DNA of 64,000 nucleotides from Archaeoglobus sp. UBA234 (GCA_002494625.1 DACH01000005.1:1-64000), one strand, 5' to 3'; positions 45,392 through 54,861 are shown, counted from the first letter of the stretch. Notes: a model not told the origin generated them from the letters alone. A program made the numbers and translations.

Positions 45392-45408
45392 TTGAACTGA
45401 TTTCAACT

Positions 45409-46164
45409 TTACTGACTCATGATAATTTCCACTACCCTCTTTTTTATCGTTTCAAAGGACTCTACCTCACATTCTATCTCATAAGGAGGAATATTCTCGA
45501 GATCTGCCTCTATAAAGCACTGACTGTAAGGTACGACTCCAAGGATCTCGTGGTTAATTCTCTCCATCAGCTCTCTGGAACTCTTCGAATCTATGTACTT
45601 GTTCATCACCACACCAATCTTTTTAATTCCAATGTCTGAAGCGAGTTTTTCAATTCTTTTCAGTGTTTCGAATGACCTCATTCCCGGCTCGATGACAGCA
45701 ATGAGCATATCCACTCCCTTTGCTGTACCTCTTCCCAGATGTTCGATTCCTGCCTCCATGTCAAGAAAAAGCACATCCTTTTTTCTGAAGATAGCATGCC
45801 TTAAAATAGCTCTTAAGAAAGCATTCTGAGGACAGAAACAACCTTCTCCACCTTTTTCAATCGTTCCGAGTGCAAGGACCCTAATCCCATATTTATTTTT
45901 CTTTGAGTATTTTTCAAAGATATCATCTACTTTCGGGTTGTATCTGAAGGTTCCAAGAGGTCCCTTTACTCTCTCTTCAATGATATGCTCCAGTTCTGAC
46001 ATCGGAGTTACTTCTCCAACACCCAGAACAGCGGGGAGGTTTATTGATGAGTCGCAATCTATTGCTGTCACATTGTAACCATCCATCGCGAAAAGATAAG
46101 ATAGCATTGCTGTCACAGTGGTTTTTCCGACCCCACCTTTCCCTGAAACTGCTATTTTAACCAT
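45409..46164 (-). CDS. CooC-like P-loop ATPase (CO dehydrogenase nickel-insertion family)
   Basis: A MinD/ParA-type ATPase of 251 residues. The deviant Walker A SGKGGVGKTT is at residues 7-16, the switch region is DCDSSINLPAVLG, and Walker B-like VLFLDMEAGIEHLGRG follows. The CxC pair in EGCFCPQN (about 108-115) corresponds to the metal-binding cysteines of CooC. Family members load nickel into carbon monoxide dehydrogenase. No CODH genes are in this window, although Archaeoglobales have them elsewhere. ATG 46164 (MVKIAVSGKGG) matches family starts; ATG 46188, after AAAGGTAAT, is an alternative that adds eight residues. Confidence 0.85.
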   Translation of the reverse strand: MVKIAVSGKGGVGKTTVTAMLSYLFAMDGYNVTAIDCDSSINLPAVLGVGEVTPMSELEHIIEERVKGPLGTFRYNPKVDDIFEKYSKKNKYGIRVLALGTIEKGGEGCFCPQNAFLRAILRHAIFRKKDVLFLDMEAGIEHLGRGTAKGVDMLIAVIEPGMRSFETLKRIEKLASDIGIKKIGVVMNKYIDSKSSRELMERINHEILGVVPYSQCFIEADLENIPPYEIECEVESFETIKKRVVEIIMSQ

Positions 46165-46325
46165 GGGTTGCAGTTGCTCAAAGGGCATATTACCTTTGCC
46201 CAGAGTACCATATCAACACACTTAGAAGAATCGAGGGGTGCCAGATAATAGCTGAGATTACGGTGACGGCGGGAACAGCTGTTACTGCAGGCGGCACCCC
46301 AATACTAATTTTCACAATGTTGTAA
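46161..46325 (+). pseudogene. possible coding remnant in the gap downstream of mqnP
   Basis: A plus-strand frame free of stops reads VAQRAYYLCPEYHINTLRRI, then EGCQIIAEITVTAGTAVTAG and ends PILIFTML-stop. It has no start codon, and its beginning is antisense to the first codons of the CooC-like gene. The composition is protein-like, with a hydrophobic end. I do not recognise it; it may be the tail of a lost gene. GGGGTGCC/GGCACCCC (about 46235-46242 and 46293-46300) form a distant inverted repeat within it. Confidence 0.25.
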
Positions 46326-46448
46326 ATAAGTGTTGTGGTAGTAAATTAAATTTCAGATTTTATATTAAATCAGGAAGTCTTTGTTTACTATATCTTTAAT
46401 TATTATTTTAACAGCAAAACTTATATTCTCTCGGTATCACTCCAATGC

Positions 46449-46850
46449 ATGCGATTTATTGTGTTAGTGATTGCATTCATTCTCATTTCATTTCCGCCTG
46501 TAGCGGCTGAATCACCCATGGATATAAAGGAGGTCCAGGTTGTTATTGAAGAGACTCATGTCAGGTTGAATCTCACCTATGATGTTGATCCATTCCAGAA
46601 GCTCCAGATGTTCCTATTTGGAGCGATGCCTGTGAAGGACGAGCTTCAATCTTTTCTGGGCTCAGATGTGAAGTTTGTGAGTGTAGGAATTGAGGAAGCC
46701 ACGGTTGAAGTGGACCTCATCACTGAGAACAGTACGAAATATTTTGAGGGGCTGGATCTGCCCGATAGAGCTGATGTTAAAATTCTTGCTGGTGGGGCAG
46801 TTTTCCATTTTGAAAACACAACGAGAATCCCTGCCTTTTACTACTCCTGA
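46449..46850 (+). CDS. secreted hypothetical protein
   Basis: A 133-residue protein with a clear signal peptide (MRFIVLVIAFILISFPPVAA, cleavage after about residue 20). The mature part of about 113 residues is predicted to be alternating strands and helices, rich in Val, Glu and Asp, without cysteines. It contains two N-x-T/S sites (NLT, NST, NTT) that might be glycosylated. TTATATTC lies about 26 bases upstream, so the mRNA is likely leaderless. I recognise no family, and it has no close neighbour on the same strand. Confidence 0.72.
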   Translation: MRFIVLVIAFILISFPPVAAESPMDIKEVQVVIEETHVRLNLTYDVDPFQKLQMFLFGAMPVKDELQSFLGSDVKFVSVGIEEATVEVDLITENSTKYFEGLDLPDRADVKILAGGAVFHFENTTRIPAFYYS

Positions 46851-46919
46851 TTTGTACTGGAAATTGTGATGAAAAAATCTCAAAATGGGTAAATTCTTTA
46901 TTCTGAACTTGATTGTCTT

Positions 46920-47555
46920 TCAGTCGGACTCAATAAGCCTTATAAATTCTGGAGGGATCTCTTCTGAGAGTACAATAAACTCATTTGCCTTAATAAATCG
47001 TATCCCACTTTCTTTTGCTCTTTTTACATCAATTAAAAGTATTATCGGCTCATCTGTCCTCAGCATTGCAACCTCGATTCCCTTCTCGATTGTTGTAGAC
47101 AGGTGAACATATCTCTGATTTACTGGCTTTATTCCAATTTCGAGAAGTCTTTCTGCCTCCTCTTCACTGGTTCCGTAGTAAAGTACCTCGTTTTCAGCCT
47201 CCTCATAATCATTTAGCTTTACATCAACACTGTGTCCATATCTTGCCCTTATTTTGTTGTCAGAGATTTCGTATCTGCCCTTTTTATCGGAGTAAACCAT
47301 TGCTTTTATCAGCCATTTATTAGCCCACCTGTACTTTCTCGACACAATTTTTGAGAGTACATCGAAATCTACCCAGCCGTTTTCATCCATTTTCAGTTTG
47401 AATCTTTCAGGAAAGTGGCGGAGGATCCCTGAAACGAATCTTCCAAGCTTCTCAACTCTCTCTTTGTCAAGAACGACTTCACCCTTTTTGTTACAGATTT
47501 CGCATTTATCGCCTCTGTAATAACCATGTTCCGGACAGAATCTTATGTCCTCCAT
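46920..47555 (-). CDS. kptA: RNA 2'-phosphotransferase KptA/Tpt1 with N-terminal zinc knuckle
   Basis: The 211-residue enzyme removes a 2'-phosphate from RNA with NAD, giving ADP-ribose 1'',2''-cyclic phosphate. The catalytic Arg-His-Arg-Arg set appears in SGILRHFPERFKL, IRARYGHSVDV, LYYGTSEEEAE and RYVHLSTTIEK. An archaeal N-terminal extension carries C7, H10, C18 and C21 (CPEHGYYRGDKCEIC), probably a zinc site. It lies four bases downstream of the DUF531 gene and is probably co-transcribed. In archaea the natural substrate is unclear because tRNA splicing leaves no 2'-phosphate. Confidence 0.92.
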   Translation of the reverse strand: MEDIRFCPEHGYYRGDKCEICNKKGEVVLDKERVEKLGRFVSGILRHFPERFKLKMDENGWVDFDVLSKIVSRKYRWANKWLIKAMVYSDKKGRYEISDNKIRARYGHSVDVKLNDYEEAENEVLYYGTSEEEAERLLEIGIKPVNQRYVHLSTTIEKGIEVAMLRTDEPIILLIDVKRAKESGIRFIKANEFIVLSEEIPPEFIRLIESD

Positions 47556-47559
47556 TTGA

Positions 47560-48063
47560 TCACCTGCTCAGCCAATAAAGGGTTGAAGCAATGACACCCA
47601 TAGCACTACAGGTCTCAAGGCTGACCCCTCTCCATGTTATATCGAGGTGATATTTTGACTTTTTGATTATTTCCTTTGGAAGCCCTCTCCTTCCGAGACC
47701 TATCAGAAAAGTAAGAGATTCATTTTTTAAAAGTTTTCTCAGCTCATCCACTTCCAGTCTTTTGTTCTCTTCAGGTTTTGAAGTGGTTGCAATTATACTT
47801 CCAAAGTGAGCGGGAATCTTTTCAAGCAGGTGAATCCTTCCCTCTCTCATCAGAGTCTCTGCAAAAAGTCCGCCTTTCCCAATTGTCGTGTATTCTCTAA
47901 TAGCCTCAACCATTTCTCTTTCCGACCTCCAGAAGTTGAAATCCAGTAGAGAAAGGTGAAAACCAAAGGCATAACATAAAGGAGCGGCTCTTGCAATCGT
48001 ACGGAGATGTATTTCATGTAACTTTAACTTGTCATATGTATTGACCAGACAGAGTGAAATCAT
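47560..48063 (-). CDS. DUF531 family protein (SPOUT-like)
   Basis: A 167-residue archaeal protein. The C-terminal stretch FLIGLGRRGLPKEIIKKSKY, followed by HLDITWRGVSLETCSAMGVI, has the glycine-rich loop and helix order of the SPOUT methyltransferase knot, and the N-terminus (AAPLCYAFGFHLSLLDF) agrees with that fold. RNA methylation is a reasonable guess and fits its pairing with KptA. The ATG at 48063 has TTTAATTC about 25 bases upstream. It overlaps by ten bases the longest frame of the divergent transglutaminase gene. Confidence 0.78.
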   Translation of the reverse strand: MISLCLVNTYDKLKLHEIHLRTIARAAPLCYAFGFHLSLLDFNFWRSEREMVEAIREYTTIGKGGLFAETLMREGRIHLLEKIPAHFGSIIATTSKPEENKRLEVDELRKLLKNESLTFLIGLGRRGLPKEIIKKSKYHLDITWRGVSLETCSAMGVIASTLYWLSR

Positions 48064-50897
48064 ATACTTTCTTTGGTGAGGTTGAATTAAAGAGTTATCT
48101 TATCTCCTCTCTCATCAAGCTCCATTTCATCATTTACAAAGCGAAAAATAGATATTTGCTGAATAAAAATTTTTTAAAAGTGAGAGAAGAACTGTTAGAG
48201 GCAATCAAAAAAATTGTTTCCCTCGTGATGGTACTGGTAGCTTTGTCTTTCCTTCTAAATTTTGTCTCCTCGCTTGACTTCAGTGAAACCGGACTGAGTG
48301 GTTTCATAGGTATTGCCAATCAGGAAATAAACCCCCAAGAGGTAACCCCTCCGGACATTCAGAAGGTCGAACCCTACAAAAACATCCCTGTTTCTGTTTC
48401 AGAATCGAGTCTGGCAAATCTCCATGAATCCTTTGACCCTCCACAGGTTCCATTGTTTTTTGTAGAGGGATTGAACAAATACACCAACAGGCTGAGACTT
48501 TACACCGCGATTGATTATATGGATGGAAAATGGATAAAGGAGGAGGCTGGTTATGGGGATACGATATCGATAAATCCGACGGGTCATGTTACCGCCTATC
48601 GTATCACCCCGGTTCAACCCTTCTCAACTCATATTCCGGTTGCAAAGGATACCGCCTATGTAACAGCTCCAGCTAGGTTTGACAGAGATACTGGAACTTA
48701 CTTCATAAGTAACAATCTGAGTGAGCCCTATGATGCTTATTCAACTGCTTGGAAAATTGAGCCAGGAGAAGTGTTAGAAGATGAGAAATACACAAGAATA
48801 GAACTCCCGGATTCTGATATTGAAAGGATAAAGTCTCTTGCTCAGGAGATAACAGTAAATGCTCTTACAGATTATGAAAAACTTGTTGCGATTAAGGAGT
48901 ACTTAGAGGATAACTATGAATACGACCCAAACTATCAGCCCCCACCTGAGGATGTTGAGCCTGTAACCTACTTTCTCTTTGAGAACAAAAAAGGTATATG
49001 CAAAGAATTTGCTTCAGCATTTGTTTTGCTTGCAAGATCGCTTGATATGCCGGCAAGAGCTGTTATAGGCTTCAATGCACGCCCAATAGCCGATAATCAG
49101 ACTGTTATGGCATCCCAGGCACATATGTGGGCTGAGGTGAAGTTCAGCAATGGCTGGATAGAGTTCGACCCAACTCCCCCTCCAGAAAACATGCTCAAAA
49201 CGATTACAGAGATAACCTATGCAGACCCCACTGCAAGAAAAGGGGAAAACTTCACAGTAAAGGGTTATGTAAGGACAGAAGATGGTTTACCCGTCCCGGA
49301 CGGTTTTGTAGAGATATCAATAAAGGAGAACAAGAATGAGACCGGACTCCTTCTTGGCATCCTCAAGATTGATAGAGGGTGGTTTGAAGGGAAGGTGAAA
49401 GTTCCGGATGATGTCTCCGGGAAATACCATGTTATTGCACATTATGTTGGAAGCCTGAGGTATAAAGAATCCTGGAGCGATCCTATAATCAAGATTTACA
49501 GTCCTCCAGATTTGATCGTGGAAATTCCTGATAAAATGGCTCTCGGAATCCCCTTCAAGCTGCAGGGGAGGATTGTTGATTACAACGACACCCCGATATC
49601 CTACGGAGATATAATACTCAGGGTGGATGGAAAGGTTGTGGAAAGAACAAAGAGCGATGAGAATGGCTTCTTTGAGTTGAATTTAAGGATTGACGAGGAG
49701 GGCTTGCACACAGTTTCTGTCGAATATCCTGGTTCTGAATTCATCCTTCCAATTCCCCGGAAAAAAGTTGTTGAGGTGGGCAGGATAGAGCTGTTAATTT
49801 CAAACAAATCAGCAATCAAGGGTAAGGAGTGGTTGAGCACTGGAAGAGTTCTTTTCAGAGGGGAACCCTTCAGCGGGGCTGTAATAAAATTCTACCGTGG
49901 TGAGTTCTCTGCTGAGGCAGTAGCGGATAGCAACGGCAACTTTACGGTTAAAGGTATCATTCCACAGGACTTTGATCTCGGGAAGATTCCTGTAAACTTC
50001 ACTATTAAGGGGGTTGGTTTTGAGGACTCCGTCTATCTATCTGTCAAGGCTGAAACAGAAATGGATGTCTCCGTTAAAAATGAGGGTGGTAAAACATACA
50101 TCTATGTCCTTTTGAGAGAGAAGGGAAGAAGTACTCCTGCCTTTGGAAAGATAAGGATAGGGGACAGAGTTGAGGAAACAAACCCATCTGGACTGGCGGT
50201 ATTTGAATACGAATCCATGCCTTCTGAGTCAACTGTGATTTTTGAGGGCAACGAGAAGTACCTTCCATCTTCAAAGAATTTCAGAGCAAGTACATTTCCT
50301 TTCTGGGCTTTGTCTGCTGTTCTGCCTGTAGTAGCTTATATTCTGCTCACAAAATACAGGAGGCTGACATCTAAGAAAATTTTGATTGAAATAGAAAAGG
50401 AGATGGATGATCTTCCCCTTGTATGGAGCATAAATGAGGAAATCAGGCTGAGGATCAGGAATCTTGGAGATGGAACTCTGAGAGTCTTCATAAATAATGA
50501 AAAGATAGGGGAGCATGAAAAGGGTCTGGAGGTTGAGGTAGCCTTTGAGGAGGAGGGAGTAAACATTCTGAGAGCTGAAAGGCTTGTTGATGGGGAAGTG
50601 AAAGAAAAGGAAGAGGTGGAGCTGAAAATAATGGACTACAGAAAAGCCATTATTTTGGTTTTCTCTCAGCTTATAAAGGAGCTTGAGGAGATGGGTAGTG
50701 TTGATTTGAGTGATTATACTGCAAGGGAGATACTTAAAATGTTCAGAATTTTGAATGGTTCTGAGAAGCCAGCGGGTAGAAATCTACTGAGGCTTTTTGA
50801 ACTCTCGAAGTATGGAATGAGGGAAGCAGGCAGAAAAGAGTTTGTTGAAGCTTATCGCTGGTATAAGGACATCAGGGGGGATTTGATTGAGAAGTGA
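48054..50897 (+). CDS. membrane-anchored transglutaminase-like protein (TgpA-type)
   Basis: The frame encodes up to 947 residues. One helix (about 54-74) is followed by a large outer part with a transglutaminase-like core. Its catalytic triad is Cys in KKGICKEFASAF, His in ASQAHMWAEV and Asp in WIEFDPTPPP (about 317-382). Several Ig/prealbumin-like domains follow (KGYVRTEDGLPVPDGFVEIS; QGRIVDYNDTPISYGDI), then a second helix (about 750-770) and a cytoplasmic tail resembling DUF4129. It is the first of five genes that include MoxR and DUF58. The start is open: GTG 48054 or GTG 48180 (905 residues, beginning at VREELLEAIKK), the latter avoiding overlap with the divergent gene. Confidence 0.85.
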   Translation: MKSYTFFGEVELKSYLISSLIKLHFIIYKAKNRYLLNKNFLKVREELLEAIKKIVSLVMVLVALSFLLNFVSSLDFSETGLSGFIGIANQEINPQEVTPPDIQKVEPYKNIPVSVSESSLANLHESFDPPQVPLFFVEGLNKYTNRLRLYTAIDYMDGKWIKEEAGYGDTISINPTGHVTAYRITPVQPFSTHIPVAKDTAYVTAPARFDRDTGTYFISNNLSEPYDAYSTAWKIEPGEVLEDEKYTRIELPDSDIERIKSLAQEITVNALTDYEKLVAIKEYLEDNYEYDPNYQPPPEDVEPVTYFLFENKKGICKEFASAFVLLARSLDMPARAVIGFNARPIADNQTVMASQAHMWAEVKFSNGWIEFDPTPPPENMLKTITEITYADPTARKGENFTVKGYVRTEDGLPVPDGFVEISIKENKNETGLLLGILKIDRGWFEGKVKVPDDVSGKYHVIAHYVGSLRYKESWSDPIIKIYSPPDLIVEIPDKMALGIPFKLQGRIVDYNDTPISYGDIILRVDGKVVERTKSDENGFFELNLRIDEEGLHTVSVEYPGSEFILPIPRKKVVEVGRIELLISNKSAIKGKEWLSTGRVLFRGEPFSGAVIKFYRGEFSAEAVADSNGNFTVKGIIPQDFDLGKIPVNFTIKGVGFEDSVYLSVKAETEMDVSVKNEGGKTYIYVLLREKGRSTPAFGKIRIGDRVEETNPSGLAVFEYESMPSESTVIFEGNEKYLPSSKNFRASTFPFWALSAVLPVVAYILLTKYRRLTSKKILIEIEKEMDDLPLVWSINEEIRLRIRNLGDGTLRVFINNEKIGEHEKGLEVEVAFEEEGVNILRAERLVDGEVKEKEEVELKIMDYRKAIILVFSQLIKELEEMGSVDLSDYTAREILKMFRILNGSEKPAGRNLLRLFELSKYGMREAGRKEFVEAYRWYKDIRGDLIEK

Positions 50898-51969
50898 AAT
50901 CTCAGAAATAGTCTCTCTAACAGTTCTTTTTGCACTGCTCTATGCATTCATGAACTTCCAGACGGAGGTACTGGGAAGAGTCCTGATTGTGATTCAGACC
51001 GATATGCTGATAGCAATCTACTCCTTCCTACTGGCTTACATAATATTTGGGTTGTTCAGATACACGAAACCGGTCAAACCCTTTGCTCTTTCAGTGGCAT
51101 TTTATCTGATTCTGAAGGTTGTTGCATATTCCATTTCAAAGTTCAGTGCATTTGCAATAGTCTATCCTTTTGTTTATACAATGGATATGTACTTCCTCTT
51201 ATTTTTCCTTGGATTCGGTGTTGCAAGGGTTGAGCTTCCAGAGTTTAAAAAAGTGAAGTACATCCAGCCAGTGGTCTCAGCAGCAGGTTTATTCATGATG
51301 GGATACTTTGGCTATGTTCTGATATCCAGCCTTCCCGTGGCTCCTGAGATAACTGAAAAGATAGCTATTGGATTTCTCGCATTCCTCTTCATTCTTGCTG
51401 CAACTTCCCTTGCAAATTTATCTGAAAAACCAGCAGCTAAATGGTTGAGAAACTCCAGATGGTTTCTTCTGAGCTTTCTCATACTTGCAGTATCATACTA
51501 TGTGGTTATAAGACCAAAAATACTGGACCGACCAGGACTCGTGAATTTTATGGAATGGGCTCTCGTAGGAATCTTCCTCCTCAAGTTCTCCAGTGATTTC
51601 AGAAAGTCAACCTCAATAGAGGAAATTGAAGCTGTAGAAGTACACAGACAGAGACTCTCATACAGAAAGGATGAGATAATACAGAGACTTGAGGAGGCAA
51701 GAAGAATGTTTCTGGAGGAAGGGAAGAAATCTCCCCTCATAATCTCACTTTCAAGGATTTTATTCGATTCGGGATGGAGTGAAGATAGAATTGCTGCTTT
51801 GATCTCACCTTTAATCTCCTATAGTGATGAGAAAATTCCAAAAATCTCTTTCAACTGGGAGAAAAATATGATTGTTAAGAAAAACAGGAGCAGAAGAGTT
51901 AAGATTCTGAAAAAAATTGAAGAAAAGCTTCAAAAGGAGGGTGTTAGTATTGGATCTGAGAGTGTTTAG
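50887..51969 (+). CDS. polytopic membrane protein of the transglutaminase/MoxR operon
   Basis: A 360-residue protein with about seven membrane helices in the first 240 residues (for example ILAVSYYVVI near 200) and a cytoplasmic C-terminal domain of about 120 residues rich in charged helices (RQRLSYRKDEIIQRLEEARR). I do not recognise a named family. The TTG start at 50887 follows GGGGGG by six bases and overlaps the stop of the transglutaminase gene. Its end overlaps the MoxR gene. Tight coupling suggests it is a membrane partner of the MoxR chaperone complex. Confidence 0.78.
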   Translation: MRSEISEIVSLTVLFALLYAFMNFQTEVLGRVLIVIQTDMLIAIYSFLLAYIIFGLFRYTKPVKPFALSVAFYLILKVVAYSISKFSAFAIVYPFVYTMDMYFLLFFLGFGVARVELPEFKKVKYIQPVVSAAGLFMMGYFGYVLISSLPVAPEITEKIAIGFLAFLFILAATSLANLSEKPAAKWLRNSRWFLLSFLILAVSYYVVIRPKILDRPGLVNFMEWALVGIFLLKFSSDFRKSTSIEEIEAVEVHRQRLSYRKDEIIQRLEEARRMFLEEGKKSPLIISLSRILFDSGWSEDRIAALISPLISYSDEKIPKISFNWEKNMIVKKNRSRRVKILKKIEEKLQKEGVSIGSESV

Positions 51970-52930
51970 CAGGAAAAGCTGGGAAATAATTGATTCTGTC
52001 TGTAGTGTATATGTGGGCGATACAGACCTTGTGGAAAAGATGCTGGCAGCTTGTTTGACCAATGGTAATGTGCTTTTCGAGGATTATCCAGGACTTGGCA
52101 AAACGCTGCTCGCAAAGGTCTTCGCCAGGGTTATAGGCTCTTATTATAGCAGAATTCAGTTTACACCTGATCTTCTTCCAGCGGATATAACAGGAACCAA
52201 GGTCTGGAGACAGAGTACGGGAGAGTTTGTGCTGGTTAAGGGTCCGATTTTCACCAATGTTTTGCTTGCGGATGAGATTAACAGGAGTCCACCAAAGACT
52301 CAGGCTGCACTTCTTGAGGCTATGGAGGAAAAACAGGTTACAATTGAGGGTGAAACATATCCACTTGAACCGCCCTTTTATGTGATTGCCACCCAGAATC
52401 CAATCGAGCAGGAGGGAACTTATCCCCTTCCTGAAGCACAGATGGATCGATTTTTGATAAGAATGTCACCCGGCTATCCTGTTGATGTAGAATCAGAAAT
52501 GGAAATTCTCAGGAGGAGAATTGAGTGGAAGGTAGATGACCCAACCAACTACATTAAGCCAGTGGTAACTCTGGAAGAGTTTAGGAGAATGCAGGAGGTT
52601 GTAGAGAACATATTTATTGACAGGAGTATTCTCAGATATATTACCGAGCTTGTGAGGGCTACAAGAGAACATGAGCTTGTTGAAATTGGTTCAAGCCCGA
52701 GAGGGGGATTAGCCCTGCTCAAAATTTCAAGAGCTCTTGCAGCAATAGATGGTAGAGATTTCGTAATTCCAGATGATGTGAAGAGAGTGGCGATTGAGAC
52801 TCTTTCGCACAGACTCATTCTAAATGTTGAATACCTGATAGAAGGAGTTAAGCCCGAATCGGTTATAGAGGACGTTCTAAAAACAGTTGAGGTCCCAAAA
52901 AAGAGTGAAGTTTCGGGAGAGAGGGGTTGA
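51950..52930 (+). CDS. MoxR-type AAA+ ATPase
   Basis: A 326-residue AAA+ ATPase. Walker A is in FEDYPGLGKTLLAKVFA, Walker B in FTNVLLADEINRSPPKTQAA, sensor 1 in FYVIATQNPIEQEGTYPLPE, and sensor 2 in IGSSPRGGLALLKISRAL. MoxR ATPases act as chaperones that load metals or assemble complexes with vWA/DUF58 proteins, here encoded by the next gene. The frame opens at TTG 51917, but GGAGG at 51936-51940 points to TTG 51950 (MDLRVFSRKSW). It overlaps the gene before it by 20 bases and the DUF58 gene by one. Confidence 0.93.
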   Translation: MDLRVFSRKSWEIIDSVCSVYVGDTDLVEKMLAACLTNGNVLFEDYPGLGKTLLAKVFARVIGSYYSRIQFTPDLLPADITGTKVWRQSTGEFVLVKGPIFTNVLLADEINRSPPKTQAALLEAMEEKQVTIEGETYPLEPPFYVIATQNPIEQEGTYPLPEAQMDRFLIRMSPGYPVDVESEMEILRRRIEWKVDDPTNYIKPVVTLEEFRRMQEVVENIFIDRSILRYITELVRATREHELVEIGSSPRGGLALLKISRALAAIDGRDFVIPDDVKRVAIETLSHRLILNVEYLIEGVKPESVIEDVLKTVEVPKKSEVSGERG

Positions 52931-54174
52931 TGAAGGTTAGAAAGGGCACATATGTTTTAATAAAAACAGCGATGTTCCTGTTGGTGTCGGGAATTCTGCT
53001 TACATCCTACGAGCTTTTAGCCCTTTCTGCCTTTCCAATACTCCTTCTTTTAACTCCTACATTCCCCGTTCGTATTAGCGTTGAAAGCCATGACCTTGAT
53101 GGGGGTGGATATGTTGGAGAAGAATTCAGAGTTTCCATCGAACTGTCTGCAAAGGGATTTGGCGTTGTGAAGGTGATGCATAAGATACCAGAGCATTTTG
53201 AACTCACAGGTGGTAGTAATGCTGTGGCGAGATTTGTGGTTGGTTCAGCCACCCTTAAAATAGAATACAGCGCAATTCCAACAAAGAGGGGAAATTACAG
53301 CTTAGATAAACTTGTGGTTCAGGTGGAAAATCCGTTTCTCACAGGGAAGCTTTTTGTGAGGGAGGTAGAGGTCCCCATCTCAATTGAGGTAAAGCAAAGA
53401 ATTCCAAAAATCCTGAAAATAGGCGTTCACAGAGGTATAGCTAAATCTCCCACACCTGAGGTGGATATTTCAAAGATTGGTGTTCCAGGAACAGATTTTC
53501 GCGAAATAAGAGAATATATAGCAGGAGACCCTGTAAAGTTCATAAACTGGAAGGCAAGTGCGAGAAAGAATGATATACTCGTTAACCAGTATGAGGTTGA
53601 GGGAAAGAAATCCATATGGATTTTCTTAGATGCAAATCCTTACATGAGGTATGGAGAAACGATCAGGAACTATTTCGAGGCTGCTGTTGAGGCTGCAAAT
53701 GCTCTTTCTTATTATTATACCCAGAAAGGGTACAGAGTGGGACTGTATCTCGTGGGTTATAGAAGGTATCTCTATCCCGACACGGGAAGAAGGCAGTTCA
53801 GAAGAATAGGTGATGAACTCATAAAGATTGAACCATCTGATCATCCTGAATCACTTGATGAGGCAATTGAGAACTCAAAGTCTCTTCTGATAACTTACAA
53901 ACCTCTTATCTACTTCATAACCAGACTTGAGTACTCCAGACCGATAAGGGCAGTTTTGAGGGCTTCAAGATTCTCAAGGAAAATGAGAAGAACACCTGTG
54001 GAAGTTATATCGCTGTCTTATGATGAGGAGACTGAGGAGTTATCCAGACTTGCTCTTAAAACGCTAAAAAAATCTGTTGAGTCAAGATTGAAAGCCTCCG
54101 GGATAAGAACCATTGACTGGGAGATACACAAACCACTTTCTCAGGTTCTCATGAAGGAGGTTCTTTTTGCATGA
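52930..54174 (+). CDS. DUF58 protein (vWA-like partner of MoxR)
   Basis: The 414-residue protein has two N-terminal helices (about 8-38), a beta-rich part and the DUF58 signature: EYIAGDPVKFINWKASARKN (about 196-215) followed by QYEVEGKKSIWIFLDANPYM, where the DxNxxM stretch resembles a weak metal-ion-dependent adhesion site. DUF58 proteins pair with MoxR. ATG 52930 overlaps the MoxR stop (TGATG). The C-terminus overlaps the next gene by ATGA. Confidence 0.92.
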   Translation: MKVRKGTYVLIKTAMFLLVSGILLTSYELLALSAFPILLLLTPTFPVRISVESHDLDGGGYVGEEFRVSIELSAKGFGVVKVMHKIPEHFELTGGSNAVARFVVGSATLKIEYSAIPTKRGNYSLDKLVVQVENPFLTGKLFVREVEVPISIEVKQRIPKILKIGVHRGIAKSPTPEVDISKIGVPGTDFREIREYIAGDPVKFINWKASARKNDILVNQYEVEGKKSIWIFLDANPYMRYGETIRNYFEAAVEAANALSYYYTQKGYRVGLYLVGYRRYLYPDTGRRQFRRIGDELIKIEPSDHPESLDEAIENSKSLLITYKPLIYFITRLEYSRPIRAVLRASRFSRKMRRTPVEVISLSYDEETEELSRLALKTLKKSVESRLKASGIRTIDWEIHKPLSQVLMKEVLFA

Positions 54175-54854
54175 ACAATCAGATTCAAGAGCAGAAAAAG
54201 CGACTTAGAGTCCTCATCAAAGATAGAGGGCTTTATCTGATGTTTGGACCCTTGATAAATCTCTTATTAGCAGAATTTGCAGCATATCAGGCTCTTTATG
54301 CCTTTTTTAAATCCCCTTTTGTTGTCGTTGGATCAAAATACTTTGCTCTTGGGCTTCTTTATCCAGTGGTTATTGCTGTACCACTTCTCCTCCTGATTTT
54401 AAGAAGAAATCCATTTTCTTTTGGTTTCTTCTATTTTCTCATCTTTCTGAGCATAGGCAATATCCTCGCGAAAAGTGAGCTTTTCTACGCTTTCCTTGAT
54501 GCTCTATATGTCCTGAATTTTGGAGATCTAGCCTCTTATCTCAATTCTATCTTCTCGTCGTCAAAGCATATTTTCATTCTTGATTTGCTACTGAATATCG
54601 TATGGCTTTTCGTCCTTTCACAGCTAATATGGATATCGATGGAGAAAGGGAGGGAAATGGAAGAGAGAGGTATGGCTGCGAGAAATCTCGTCATCTTCCA
54701 GTGGGGATTTGCATTTATTTCCACATACCTGATATTTCTGCTTTATCCAGCGATTTTTGGTTTCAGTATTGCTGTAGATAACATTCCTCTGATTTTCACT
54801 GGAATTGCAGGGATTGCAATATTTATCACATCTGCTCTTGTGCTGTCCAGATAG
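54171..54854 (+). CDS. membrane protein, last gene of the transglutaminase/MoxR operon
   Basis: A 227-residue protein with six predicted helices (about 24-45, 60-77, 84-103, 125-150, 165-190 and 200-222) after a short basic cytoplasmic start (EQKKRLRVLIKDRG). No family is recognised. The ATGA overlap with the DUF58 gene shows it belongs to the operon. It ends seven bases before the end of convergent iorB. Confidence 0.72.
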   Translation: MNNQIQEQKKRLRVLIKDRGLYLMFGPLINLLLAEFAAYQALYAFFKSPFVVVGSKYFALGLLYPVVIAVPLLLLILRRNPFSFGFFYFLIFLSIGNILAKSELFYAFLDALYVLNFGDLASYLNSIFSSSKHIFILDLLLNIVWLFVLSQLIWISMEKGREMEERGMAARNLVIFQWGFAFISTYLIFLLYPAIFGFSIAVDNIPLIFTGIAGIAIFITSALVLSR

Positions 54855-54861
54855 CAGTACT

